This document shows, piece after piece, positions 1 to 8,277 of a DNA stretch of 64,000 nt; position 1 is the first letter of the stretch, and the number at the start of each line of letters is the position of its first letter. The notes beneath the pieces were generated by a model. The model was not told the origin of the DNA, made no database searches, and saw only the letters and a list, made by a program, of their open reading frames with translations. Made by a program: the position numbers and the translations under genes. The DNA is from Rhizobium sp. BK251 (GTDB lineage: Bacteria > Pseudomonadota > Alphaproteobacteria > Rhizobiales > Rhizobiaceae). Location of the stretch: positions 434,001-498,000 of the forward strand of contig NZ_SLUQ01000003.1 of NCBI RefSeq assembly GCF_004345245.1. The letters run 5' to 3'.

Positions 1-1528
1 GGACGAGGACGAGGCCGACATATTTTTCCGACCCGTCGACGATGATGACCCGCTGCGTCGAGCCGAGGGGAAAATCCTTCCTGAACTCTGCAATGTCCAT
101 CCCGACATTTGCCGTGCGAACGTCGGAGCGCATGAGCCTGCCGACCGTGAGATTGCGTATCCAGCCGACGTCGAGGGCGCTGCGAATGCTTTCCCCGCGC
201 AAATGGAAGCGCCACGTGGCGAAGGAATAGCCGAAGGTGGTCCTGACGACGAGCGAGGAGGTAATGACGGCGGCGAGCACCAGCGCCGTGATCGGGAAGT
301 CGCCGGTGATCTCCAGCGCAAGGAACGTCATCGTCAGAGGCCCGCCGATGATCGCGACCGCAAGTGAACTCATGCCGACGACGGCATAGATGACAGGCGT
401 CAGCGTCGCGTCCGAGAAGACATAGGGCGTGCAATAGGCAAAGAGCTTGCCGAGGAGCACACCCATGAAAAGAGAAGCGAAGAAAAGGCCGCCCCTGAAG
501 CCCGAGCCGATCGAGACGGCGGAGGCGAACGACTTCATCAGGAAGAGGCCGATGAGAGCGGGAATCGCAACCTCATGGGAAAGGTTCAGGTGCAGCGCGC
601 CATGCCCGGCGGAGAGCACCTGGGGCGATATCATCGCCAGGAGACCAACGACGATGCCGCCGAGCGCAGGACGGAAAGGCTGGGAAATCGAGCTCCTGCG
701 GGCGAGTTCCTCCACCCAGGTCACGCCCTGCATGATGAGAATGCCGACGCCGGCACAGATCGCGCCGAGCACAAGGGCAGGGAAGTAGTCCGTCGGCGCG
801 ACATTTCCGACGGTGCCTACGTCGATCATGATGTCGTTGCCGGCCAACATGCGGGCAACGATCGTCGCGACAAGGGCGGAGACCACGACCGGCGTCAGCG
901 ACATGATCGTGTAGGTGCCGATGATCAGCTCGAAAGCGTAGAAAGAGCCGGTCAACGGCGCGTTGAAGGCCGCGGCGATCGCTCCTGCGGCGCCACAGCC
1001 AACGAGCGTGCGCAGGTCGGAGCGGCGAAGCTTCAGCGTGTATCCGAATTTCGAGGCTATGCCCGCAGCGATTTGGGTATATCCGGCCTCGAGGCCGACC
1101 GAGGCGCCAAAGCCGTTCGAGACGAGGTTCTGCACCGCTACGATGATGCTGTCGGTCAGCGACAGCCGGCCGCCGTGGAGGGCATTGGCCTCGATCGGGT
1201 CGACCATCGGCTTCTTGCGCGTCCTAGCCAGGAAGAAGAGCATGATGCCGAGGAGTATCCCGCCGGCGACTGGCGCGGCAAGCAGGAGGAGCTTGCTCTC
1301 GATCTCGGCGCCGCTGAGCCGGTCTGCCTCGCTGATTCCGAAGATCAGGCTGTGCATCTTGCGCGATATCACGCTCATCGCGGTTACCGCGAGGCCCGAC
1401 GAGACGCCCACCGCAGCGCCCGCGAAAGCCATCCCCAGCTCGCTTCGTCTCGCAAGCGCCCTCAGCCTGCCGATGTCAAGGAAGGCGGCAAGGGCACCGA
1501 GGCGGCGGAATTCTAGTTTCTGCAGCAT
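1..1528 (-). CDS. ClC-family chloride channel/transporter with CBS domain, 3' end cut by the window
   Basis: This is a voltage-gated ClC-type chloride channel or Cl-/H+ antiporter of the inner membrane. About 509 residues are visible from the ATG at 1528; an in-frame stop lies a short way upstream, so this is the first usable ATG. The reading frame runs off the left edge. The protein has many hydrophobic helices, a GLEAG stretch corresponding to the selectivity-filter loop, and a GSGFRGGLF stretch corresponding to the GxFxP-type loop late in the channel domain. After the last helices it enters a soluble CBS-like segment (around residue 450 onward) that the edge truncates. The family assignment is firm; whether it is a channel or an antiporter cannot be told from this. 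It is divergent from the cobalamin riboswitch. Confidence 0.88.
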   Translation of the reverse strand, partial: MLQKLEFRRLGALAAFLDIGRLRALARRSELGMAFAGAAVGVSSGLAVTAMSVISRKMHSLIFGISEADRLSGAEIESKLLLLAAPVAGGILLGIMLFFLARTRKKPMVDPIEANALHGGRLSLTDSIIVAVQNLVSNGFGASVGLEAGYTQIAAGIASKFGYTLKLRRSDLRTLVGCGAAGAIAAAFNAPLTGSFYAFELIIGTYTIMSLTPVVVSALVATIVARMLAGNDIMIDVGTVGNVAPTDYFPALVLGAICAGVGILIMQGVTWVEELARRSSISQPFRPALGGIVVGLLAMISPQVLSAGHGALHLNLSHEVAIPALIGLFLMKSFASAVSIGSGFRGGLFFASLFMGVLLGKLFAYCTPYVFSDATLTPVIYAVVGMSSLAVAIIGGPLTMTFLALEITGDFPITALVLAAVITSSLVVRTTFGYSFATWRFHLRGESIRSALDVGWIRNLTVGRLMRSDVRTANVGMDIAEFRKDFPLGSTQRVIIVDGSEKYVGLVLV

Positions 1529-1707
1529 GGAGAATGAGGGTTCGGCGCTTGTTGTGGTGAAGGCTATCTATAGTCCCCGGGGCGCTATCGTCAAAGCTTT
1601 GCAGCAGGAGAGCCGCATGGGTGCGCATTTTACGGCCCGGGGCCACAGCTGTGCGCTTTCCCGACCGTTGATTGACTTGCCAGATGCATCGGCCTAATCA
1701 TCGTCGC

Positions 1708-2086
1708 AACGGATGGTTCCGGGACAGCGATGCGCTGGCCGGGATGAAAAGGGAATGTGAAGGGGTGGACCCAAGTCGGGCGCCCTCATCGCAGCCGACC
1801 CCGCGACTGTATAGCGGTCAGGGTCTTCCGTCCTGGCTCGGATGATGCTTGCCGATAGTCCGCATGGTGCAGGCGGGCAAGCAGCAGACGGGCGGGGAAA
1901 AGCCACTGGATTGGCATCGTGATCAGCCGGGGCCGGACGCCTCCATTTCTACGAATCGTCCACCCTTTCGCGATGCCGGTGAGTCCGGGAAGGCGAGGAA
2001 GAACCGATGGCGCACGATCAGGTACGCCGCCCTCGGGCGGAGCCTGATCGTGTCGCCGCACCCGCGAGCCAGGAGACCTGCCATGC
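1708..2086 (+). promoter_or_regulatory. Cobalamin (adenosylcobalamin) riboswitch with B12 box, enlarged
   Basis: Conserved riboswitch segments occur in the right order: GGTTCC (1715-1720), GGGAA (1751-1755), GCCGACC followed by CCGCGACTGTA (1794-1811), GCCACTGG (1902-1909), GGGAAGGC (1987-1994) and the B12 box (2066-2082, core AGCCAGGAGACCTGCC). The spacing is about 375 nt instead of the usual 200 or so. The excess is in two insertions: about 90 nt before GCCACTGG, and a long hairpin with a perfect 10-bp stem (2013-2022 with 2043-2052) before the B12 box. It precedes cobP-cobW-cobN-cobO, so it should repress them when adenosylcobalamin is plentiful. Confidence 0.9.
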
Positions 2087-2145
2087 GTGCCGGGCAAAAG
2101 CCCACCAACTAGGGATGTGATCCCGCTGCCAGCACGGAGGTTGTC

Positions 2146-2232
2146 ATGGCTGTGAAATTTTTCGGTTACCTGCCGCCACAGGATTGTGCGGCAATGCTCG
2201 CATCAGCGCGCGCTTCGCGTCTCGGCGCGTGA
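2146..2232 (+). CDS. Small leader ORF between the B12 riboswitch and cobP (28 aa)
   Basis: A 28-codon ORF starts with ATG 6 nt after a good Shine-Dalgarno sequence (GGAGG, 2137-2141 region) and stops at 2232, only 9 nt before the cobP ATG. The peptide begins MAVKFFGYLPPQD and ends in an Ala/Arg/Ser-rich tail; I recognise no domain. cobP itself has no clear Shine-Dalgarno sequence, so ribosomes terminating here could re-initiate at cobP. That would make this a translational relay between riboswitch and operon. The coding status is an inference from the ribosome-binding site and spacing only; conservation has not been examined. Confidence 0.4.
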   Translation: MAVKFFGYLPPQDCAAMLASARASRLGA

Positions 2233-2241
2233 GTTCCGTGC

Positions 2242-2769
2242 ATGACTGAGCACAACAATTCGGGCGTCGTCTTCGTGCTGGGTGGCGCGCGTTCCGGCAA
2301 ATCCCGCTTTTCAGAAGAGCTTGCCGCGGCGACCGGCCTCGAACGGCATTATGTCGCGACAGGCCGTGCCTGGGACGAGGAGATGCGCGATCGCATCGCC
2401 CGCCACCGGGAGGACCGCGGAGGCGCCTGGACGACCCATGAAGTGCCGCTTGATCTCGTGGGTTGCCTTCGGGCGACCGATCAAGCCGATCGCTGCATTC
2501 TCGTCGACTGCCTCACGCTTTGGGTTACCAATCTGATGATGGCGGAACGCGACATGGCGGCGGAATTCGCCGCACTTGCCGAGCTTCTGCCACGCACGAA
2601 GGCGCGGATAATTATCGTCTCGAACGAGGTCGGTCTCGGCATCGTACCGGAAAACCGCATGGCGCGAGATTTCCGCGACCATGCCGGCCGGCTCCACCAA
2701 TTGATCGCCGCTGCGGCGGCAGAAGTCTATTTCGTCGCGGCCGGACTGCCGCTGAAAATGAAGGGTTGA
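2242..2769 (+). CDS. cobP: Adenosylcobinamide kinase / adenosylcobinamide-phosphate guanylyltransferase
   Basis: CobP (CobU in enteric bacteria) phosphorylates adenosylcobinamide and then transfers GMP to it, giving AdoCbi-GDP for nucleotide-loop assembly. The 175-residue length matches the family. A P-loop GGARSGKS lies at residues 14-21, followed by an RHREDR-like stretch where the family carries its guanylylated His, and by conserved [11 protein letters not shown] and [10 protein letters not shown] segments. It is the first large gene behind the cobalamin riboswitch; cobW follows 4 nt downstream. There is no strong Shine-Dalgarno sequence at its ATG, which suggests coupling to the small ORF that ends 9 nt before. 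Confidence 0.95.
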   Translation: MTEHNNSGVVFVLGGARSGKSRFSEELAAATGLERHYVATGRAWDEEMRDRIARHREDRGGAWTTHEVPLDLVGCLRATDQADRCILVDCLTLWVTNLMMAERDMAAEFAALAELLPRTKARIIIVSNEVGLGIVPENRMARDFRDHAGRLHQLIAAAAAEVYFVAAGLPLKMKG

Positions 2770-2773
2770 TCGC

Positions 2774-3823
2774 ATGAACCAGCAGAAGATTCCCGCTACT
2801 GTCATCACCGGCTTCCTGGGAGCGGGCAAGACGACGATGATCCGCAACCTCCTCACCAATGCCGGCGGGAAGAAGATCGCCCTCATCATCAACGAGTTCG
2901 GCGATCTCGGCGTCGATGGCGAGGTGCTGAAGGGCTGCGGCGCGGAGAACTGCACCGAGGACGATATCATCGAGCTCACCAACGGCTGCATCTGCTGCAC
3001 CGTCGCCGACGACTTCATCCCGACCATGACCCGGCTGCTGGACCGCGAACAGCGGCCCGACCACATCGTCATCGAGACTTCGGGCCTTGCGCTGCCGCAG
3101 CCGCTCGTCGCCGCCTTCAACTGGCCGGACATTCGCACCCAGGTGACGGTTGACGGCGTGATAACGGTGGTTGACAGCGCAGCCGTTGCCGCGGGCCGTT
3201 TCGCGGACGACCATGACGCGGTCGATGCGCGTCGCGTGCAGGATGAAACCCTCGATCACGAGAGCCCGATCGAGGAACTCTTCGAGGATCAGCTTACCTG
3301 CGCCGACCTGATCGTTCTCAACAAGACAGACCTGATCGACGAGGACGGGCTTGCGAGAGTTCGCGACGAGGTGGCCTCCCGCATCGCCCGCAAGCCGACG
3401 ATGATCGAGGCAAGAAACGGCGAGGTTTCGACCGCCATCCTGCTCGGTCTCGGCGTCGGAACAGAAGCGGAGGTAGCCAATCGCAAGTCGCATCACGAAC
3501 TGGAGCACGAGGACGGCACGCCGCACGATCACGACGAATTCGACAGCTTTGTCGTAGAGCTTGGGCCCATTGCGGACCCTTCGGCTTTTGTCGACGGCCT
3601 GAAGCAGGTGATCGCCGCCCATGACGTTCTGCGGCTGAAGGGCTTCGTGGATGTTCCCGGCAAACCAATGCGCCTGCAGATCCAGGCGGTCGGAACCCGC
3701 ATCGACCAGTATTTCGACCGGGCCTGGACGCAGGGCGAGCCGCGGCAGACGCGGCTTGTGGTCATCGGATTGCACGAGATGGACGAAGCGCAGGTGCGCC
3801 AAGCCATCGAGGCACTGGTCTAA
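2774..3823 (+). CDS. cobW: CobW, cobalamin-biosynthesis GTPase (COG0523 metallochaperone family)
   Basis: CobW is a P-loop GTPase thought to help supply cobalt to the CobNST chelatase. The 349-residue protein has the Walker A motif GFLGAGKTT at residues 13-21, the COG0523 metal-binding motif CICC near residue 73, an NKTDL guanine-specificity motif, and a His/Asp-rich linker (HHELEHEDGTPHDHD, about residues 239-253). The C-terminal CobW domain follows. It sits between cobP (4 nt) and cobN (9 nt) in the riboswitch-controlled operon. A paralogue of the same family lies at 43034-44239 in a zinc context, so this copy is best read as the cobalt-directed one. Confidence 0.95.
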   Translation: MNQQKIPATVITGFLGAGKTTMIRNLLTNAGGKKIALIINEFGDLGVDGEVLKGCGAENCTEDDIIELTNGCICCTVADDFIPTMTRLLDREQRPDHIVIETSGLALPQPLVAAFNWPDIRTQVTVDGVITVVDSAAVAAGRFADDHDAVDARRVQDETLDHESPIEELFEDQLTCADLIVLNKTDLIDEDGLARVRDEVASRIARKPTMIEARNGEVSTAILLGLGVGTEAEVANRKSHHELEHEDGTPHDHDEFDSFVVELGPIADPSAFVDGLKQVIAAHDVLRLKGFVDVPGKPMRLQIQAVGTRIDQYFDRAWTQGEPRQTRLVVIGLHEMDEAQVRQAIEALV

Positions 3824-3832
3824 GGCGATATC

Positions 3833-6800
3833 ATGCACCTCCTCCTGGCCCAGAAGGGAACGATAAGCGATGGCGAGGAGGCGGTCGATCTCGGCCAGTC
3901 GCCTGGCGATATCCTGTTCCTTTCGGCGGCCGATACGGAGCTCGCCGCGATCGCCTCGGCCCACGGGCGCGGAGAGGGCAAGCATTCGCTGAGACTTGCG
4001 AGCTTGATGAGTCTCCGACATCCGATGTCCGTAGACACCTATGTCGAACGGACCGCTCGGCATGCTAAGCTCATCATCGTGCGCGCCCTCGGCGGCGCCG
4101 GCTATTTCCAGTATGCGCTGGAAGCGCTGCATGCCTGTGCCGCCCGCCAAGGAGCGATGATCGCCGTTCTTCCGGGTGACGCGAAGCCGGATCCAGGCCT
4201 GACACCCTTCTCCAATGTCTCTCTGGAGGATCTCAATGCGCTGTGGTCCTACCTGATCGAGGGGGGAGACGTGAATTCGGCGGCGTTCCTCTCCTATGCC
4301 TCCGCCATGCTTGCGGGTACGGAGAAACCTGCACCGGCGGTCCCTCTCATGAAAGCCGGGATCTGGTGGCCGGGGCGCGGTGCAATCGGCGTGGAGGAGT
4401 GGCGAGGCCTCGCCTCCCAACAGCCTGAAGCGCCTGTCGCCGCCATCGCCTTCTATCGCGCGCTCGTGCAAAGCGGCGAGACAAAGCCGGTGGAAGCGGT
4501 GATCGAGGCGCTTGCGGCCGAAGGCATGCGGGCGCTGCCGGTCTTTGCCTACAGCCTCAAGGACCCGGTTTCGAAAGCCATCCTTGAAAGCGTCTTTACC
4601 GAATTGAAGCCGGAGGTCGTGATCAACACGACCGGCTTTGCCGTTTCGGCGCCGGGCGCCGACCGCGAGCCGACAGTGCTTGAAACCGGAGAGCCTGTGG
4701 TCTTGCAAGCCATCCTGTCGGCCTCTTCGAAGGAAGCGTGGTCGATATCGGCTCAAGGTCTGTCGGCACGGGATCTCGGCATGAACGTCGCGTTGCCGGA
4801 GGTCGATGGACGTGTGCTTGCACGCGCCGTCTCATTCAAGACCGCGGCACGCTATGACGACCGGGTCGAAGCCAACATCGTCGGCAGCGAGCCCGACGAG
4901 GGCCGCATGCGCTTTACTGCGCAACTCGCCGCCAACTGGGCGCGGCTCCGGCAGACCTCAGCTGATGCGCGTCGCATCGCGCTGGTGCTTGCCAACTATC
5001 CGAATCGTGATGGCCGGCTCGGCAACGGCGTCGGCCTCGACACGCCGGCCGGCACGATCGAGGTGCTCAGGGCGATGAAATCGGCGGGTTACGCCGTCTC
5101 CGACATTCCGGCTGATGGCGATGCTTTGATGCGGCATCTGGTGGAGGGCCCTACCAATGCCCGCTCTTTCGGCAGGGTCACCCGCGAGACCCTTTCTCTC
5201 AATTCCTACAATGCCTTCTTCGCATCGCTTCCCAAGAGGGTTCAAGACGAGATCAAGACACGCTGGGGCGCACCGGAGGACGACCGCGGCTTCAGCGGGG
5301 GCGCCTTTGCCTTGTCTCTCGTCCGTTTCGGCGAGACGCTCGTCGGCGTCCAGCCGGCACGCGGCTACAACGTCGATCCGAAGGACAGCTATCACTCGCC
5401 GGACCTTGTGCCGCCACACGGCTACCTGGCTTTCTATGCCTTCCTTCGGACGGAATTCGGCGCCCATGCGGTCATCCACATGGGCAAGCATGGCAATCTG
5501 GAATGGCTGCCCGGCAAGGCGCTGGCTCTTTCGGAGGAGTGCTATCCCGAAGCGATCCTCGGGCCGGTTCCGCATCTCTATCCCTTCATAGTCAACGATC
5601 CGGGCGAGGGCACGCAGGCAAAGCGGCGCGCGAGCGCCGTCATCATCGACCATCTGACCCCGCCTCTGACCAGGGCCGAAAGCTACGGCCCGCTCAAGGA
5701 TCTCGAAGCGCTGGTCGACGAGTACTACGAGGCCTCCGGCGGGGATCCGCGCCGCATCCGGCTCCTGCGCAAGCAGATCCTCGATCTCGTCGTCGATATC
5801 GGTCTCGATGCCGACGCCGGCATCGCCAAGAACGAGAGCGAGGACGAGGCGCTGAAGAAGCTCGACGCCTATCTTTGCGACCTCAAGGAAATGCAGATCC
5901 GCGACGGGCTGCACATTTTCGGTGTGTCGCCCGAGGGCCGACTTCTGACCGACCTGACCGTTGCGCTGGCGCGTGTGCCGCGCGGCATGGGCGAGGGCGC
6001 AGACCAGAGCCTGCAGCGGGCAATCGCAAAGGATGCGGAGCTCGTCTTCGATCCCCTGGATTGCGACATGGCTGCCCTGTGGACGGGGCCTCGGCCGACG
6101 ATCCTGGCGGAACTCTCGCCTGATCCGTGGCGCACGCAGGGCGATTCGGTCGAGCGGGTCGAGCTGCTGGCGACGAACCTTGTGTCCGGCGCGGTTCGGT
6201 GCCCCGCCTCCTGGGCAAACGTGCTCTCGGTACTGGACGAGATCGAGGCCCGGCTCAAGCCTTCGATCCTGCAATGCGGCGACGCGGAGATCGACGCCTT
6301 GATGAAGGGTCTCGACGGCAGGTTCGTGCAGCCGGGACCGTCCGGCGCGCCGACCCGCGGCCGCCCCGACGTGCTGCCGACCGGGCGCAACTTCTACTCC
6401 GTCGATAGCCGTGCCGTGCCGACACCGGCGGCCTACGAGCTCGGCCGGAAGTCCGCCGAATTGCTGATCCGCCGCTACGTCCAGGACCATGGTGAATGGC
6501 CTGTCTCGTTCGGCCTCACCGCGTGGGGCACGTCCAACATGCGCACCGGCGGTGACGATATTGCGCAGGCCCTTGCCCTGATCGGCGTCAAGCCGCTCTG
6601 GGATATGGCCTCGCGCCGCGTGACCGGTTACGAGATCGTTCCGGCGGCACTGCTCAGACGACCCCGCGTCGATGTCACGCTGCGCATCTCCGGCTTTTTC
6701 CGCGATGCGTTTCCCGAGCAGATTGCGCTTTTCGACAGGGCAGTCCGTGCCGTCGGCGCTCTCGACGAGGACGCGGACGACAACCCGATCGCTGCGCGCA

Positions 6801-7600
6801 TGTGCGGCGAGGCGAGGCGGCTCGAGACGGCTGGCCTTGACGCTTCCACGGCAACGCGCCGAGCCGGCTATCGCATCTTCGGCTCGAAACCGGGTGCCTA
6901 CGGCGCCGGATTGCAGGCTCTGATCGACGAGAAGGGCTGGGAAAGCCGCGCCGATCTCGCAGAGGCCTATCTCGTCTGGGGCAGCTATGCCTATGGCGCG
7001 GGCGAGGAGGGTCGCGCAGAACGCAGCGTCTTCGAGGAGCGTCTCCGTTCGCTCCAGGCGGTGATCCAGAACCAGGACAATCGCGAGCACGACCTGCTCG
7101 ACAGCGACGAATATTACCAGTTCGAAGGGGGCATGGCGGCCGCGGCCGAATATATCGGCAATAGCCGCCCTTCGATCTACCACAACGACCATTCGCGCCC
7201 GGAGAAGCCAATCATTCGCTCGCTCGAAGAGGAAATCGGTCGCGTGGTGCGGGGCCGGGTCGTCAATCCGAAGTGGATCGCGGGCGTCATGCGTCACGGT
7301 TACAAGGGTGCCGTCGAGATCGCTGCGACGGTCGACTACCTCTTCGCCTTCGCCGCAACGACCGGGGCGGTGCGCAGTCATCACTTCGAGGCGGTGTATC
7401 AGGCTTTTGTGGCGGATCCCAAGGTCCGGGATTTCATGGCCGAGAAAAATCCGGCAGTGCTCGCCGAGATGAAGGAACGGCTTTTGGAATCGATAGACCG
7501 GCGGCTTTGGTCGCCTCGGAGCAACTCGGCGCGCTTCGACCTGTCGACCCACGAGGGCGAAGGCGCAAACATCAAGATCATGCATGGGGAGAAACGATGA
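3833..7600 (+). CDS. cobN: Cobaltochelatase subunit CobN
   Basis: CobN is the large subunit of the ATP-dependent aerobic cobaltochelatase (CobNST) and inserts Co2+ into hydrogenobyrinic acid a,c-diamide. At 1255 residues it has the full length expected. Recognisable segments include HMGKHGNLEWLPGKA (around residue 550), typical of CobN/BchH/ChlH chelatase subunits, and a C-terminal stretch around EYYQFEGGMAAA. cobS and cobT, which encode the AAA+ partner, are not in the window. The stop overlaps the cobO start by 4 nt (ATGA), implying translational coupling. Confidence 0.97.
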   Translation: MHLLLAQKGTISDGEEAVDLGQSPGDILFLSAADTELAAIASAHGRGEGKHSLRLASLMSLRHPMSVDTYVERTARHAKLIIVRALGGAGYFQYALEALHACAARQGAMIAVLPGDAKPDPGLTPFSNVSLEDLNALWSYLIEGGDVNSAAFLSYASAMLAGTEKPAPAVPLMKAGIWWPGRGAIGVEEWRGLASQQPEAPVAAIAFYRALVQSGETKPVEAVIEALAAEGMRALPVFAYSLKDPVSKAILESVFTELKPEVVINTTGFAVSAPGADREPTVLETGEPVVLQAILSASSKEAWSISAQGLSARDLGMNVALPEVDGRVLARAVSFKTAARYDDRVEANIVGSEPDEGRMRFTAQLAANWARLRQTSADARRIALVLANYPNRDGRLGNGVGLDTPAGTIEVLRAMKSAGYAVSDIPADGDALMRHLVEGPTNARSFGRVTRETLSLNSYNAFFASLPKRVQDEIKTRWGAPEDDRGFSGGAFALSLVRFGETLVGVQPARGYNVDPKDSYHSPDLVPPHGYLAFYAFLRTEFGAHAVIHMGKHGNLEWLPGKALALSEECYPEAILGPVPHLYPFIVNDPGEGTQAKRRASAVIIDHLTPPLTRAESYGPLKDLEALVDEYYEASGGDPRRIRLLRKQILDLVVDIGLDADAGIAKNESEDEALKKLDAYLCDLKEMQIRDGLHIFGVSPEGRLLTDLTVALARVPRGMGEGADQSLQRAIAKDAELVFDPLDCDMAALWTGPRPTILAELSPDPWRTQGDSVERVELLATNLVSGAVRCPASWANVLSVLDEIEARLKPSILQCGDAEIDALMKGLDGRFVQPGPSGAPTRGRPDVLPTGRNFYSVDSRAVPTPAAYELGRKSAELLIRRYVQDHGEWPVSFGLTAWGTSNMRTGGDDIAQALALIGVKPLWDMASRRVTGYEIVPAALLRRPRVDVTLRISGFFRDAFPEQIALFDRAVRAVGALDEDADDNPIAARMCGEARRLETAGLDASTATRRAGYRIFGSKPGAYGAGLQALIDEKGWESRADLAEAYLVWGSYAYGAGEEGRAERSVFEERLRSLQAVIQNQDNREHDLLDSDEYYQFEGGMAAAAEYIGNSRPSIYHNDHSRPEKPIIRSLEEEIGRVVRGRVVNPKWIAGVMRHGYKGAVEIAATVDYLFAFAATTGAVRSHHFEAVYQAFVADPKVRDFMAEKNPAVLAEMKERLLESIDRRLWSPRSNSARFDLSTHEGEGANIKIMHGEKR

Positions 7601-8241
7601 TCGAGGAAACCACAGAGGCGGCGACCGACCCGGTCAGGGACGACGAAACCCGCCACTCCGAAAAGATGGCGAAGAAGAAAGTCGCCCGCGACAAGATCAT
7701 GGCAACGAAGACGGGTGAGAAGGGCCTGATCATCGTCCATACCGGAAAGGGCAAGGGCAAGTCCTCGGCCGCCTTCGGCATGATTTTCCGCCACATCGCC
7801 CATGGCAAGCCTTGCGCGGTCGTGCAGTTCATCAAGGGCGCGATGTGGACGGGCGAGCGTGACCTCATCGAGAAGCATTTCTCGGATGTCTGCCAGTTCC
7901 ACACGATGGGCGAAGGCTTCACCTGGGAGACGCAGGACCGGGCCCGCGACATAGCGGCGGCGACCGCCGCCTGGGAGACGGCGAAGGCGCTGATCCGCGA
8001 CGAGCGCAATTCGATGGTCCTGCTCGACGAGATCAACATCGCGCTGCGCTACGACTATATCGACGTCAACGAGGTGATCGAGTTCCTCAAGGCCGAAAAG
8101 CCGGTTATGACGCATGTCGTGCTGACGGGCCGCAATGCCAAGGATGAATTGATCGAGATCGCAGACCTCGTGACCGAGATGGAGTTGATAAAGCATCCGT
8201 TCCGATCAGGCATCAAGGGACAGGCCGGCGTCGAGTTCTGA
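7597..8241 (+). CDS. cobO: Cob(I)yrinic acid a,c-diamide adenosyltransferase (CobA/CobO/BtuR type)
   Basis: The enzyme transfers the 5'-deoxyadenosyl group of ATP to the reduced corrinoid cobalt. The start is the ATG at 7597, which overlaps the cobN stop and has GGGGAGA about 7 nt upstream. The 214-residue protein has a charged N-terminus of about 40 residues, then the P-loop HTGKGKGKSSAAFG (about residues 47-60), and a VLLDEIN Walker B segment. It closes the riboswitch-led operon. There is no convincing intrinsic terminator before the convergent acyltransferase gene, only a GC-rich imperfect dyad without a T-tract. Confidence 0.96.
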   Translation: MIEETTEAATDPVRDDETRHSEKMAKKKVARDKIMATKTGEKGLIIVHTGKGKGKSSAAFGMIFRHIAHGKPCAVVQFIKGAMWTGERDLIEKHFSDVCQFHTMGEGFTWETQDRARDIAAATAAWETAKALIRDERNSMVLLDEINIALRYDYIDVNEVIEFLKAEKPVMTHVVLTGRNAKDELIEIADLVTEMELIKHPFRSGIKGQAGVEF

Positions 8242-8277
8242 TGGAGCAGGGCTCGTCCCGACCTTGCTGTCCCGCTC

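Noticed and set aside
1694..2112. Open frames on both strands inside 1694-2112
   Set aside because: The region is accounted for by the cobalamin riboswitch; the frames have no domains. Only the nine-codon end after the B12 box was kept as a candidate.
2612..4756. 714-codon open frame on the minus strand
   Set aside because: It lies antisense to cobP, cobW and cobN, has no recognisable domain and is explained by the codon bias of the GC-rich opposite strand.
4958..7585. 875-codon open frame on the minus strand
   Set aside because: Wholly antisense to cobN, with the composition of a mirror frame.
8242..8277. Terminator between cobO and the acyltransferase gene
   Set aside because: GC-rich inverted pieces exist, but the pairing is interrupted and no T-run follows.
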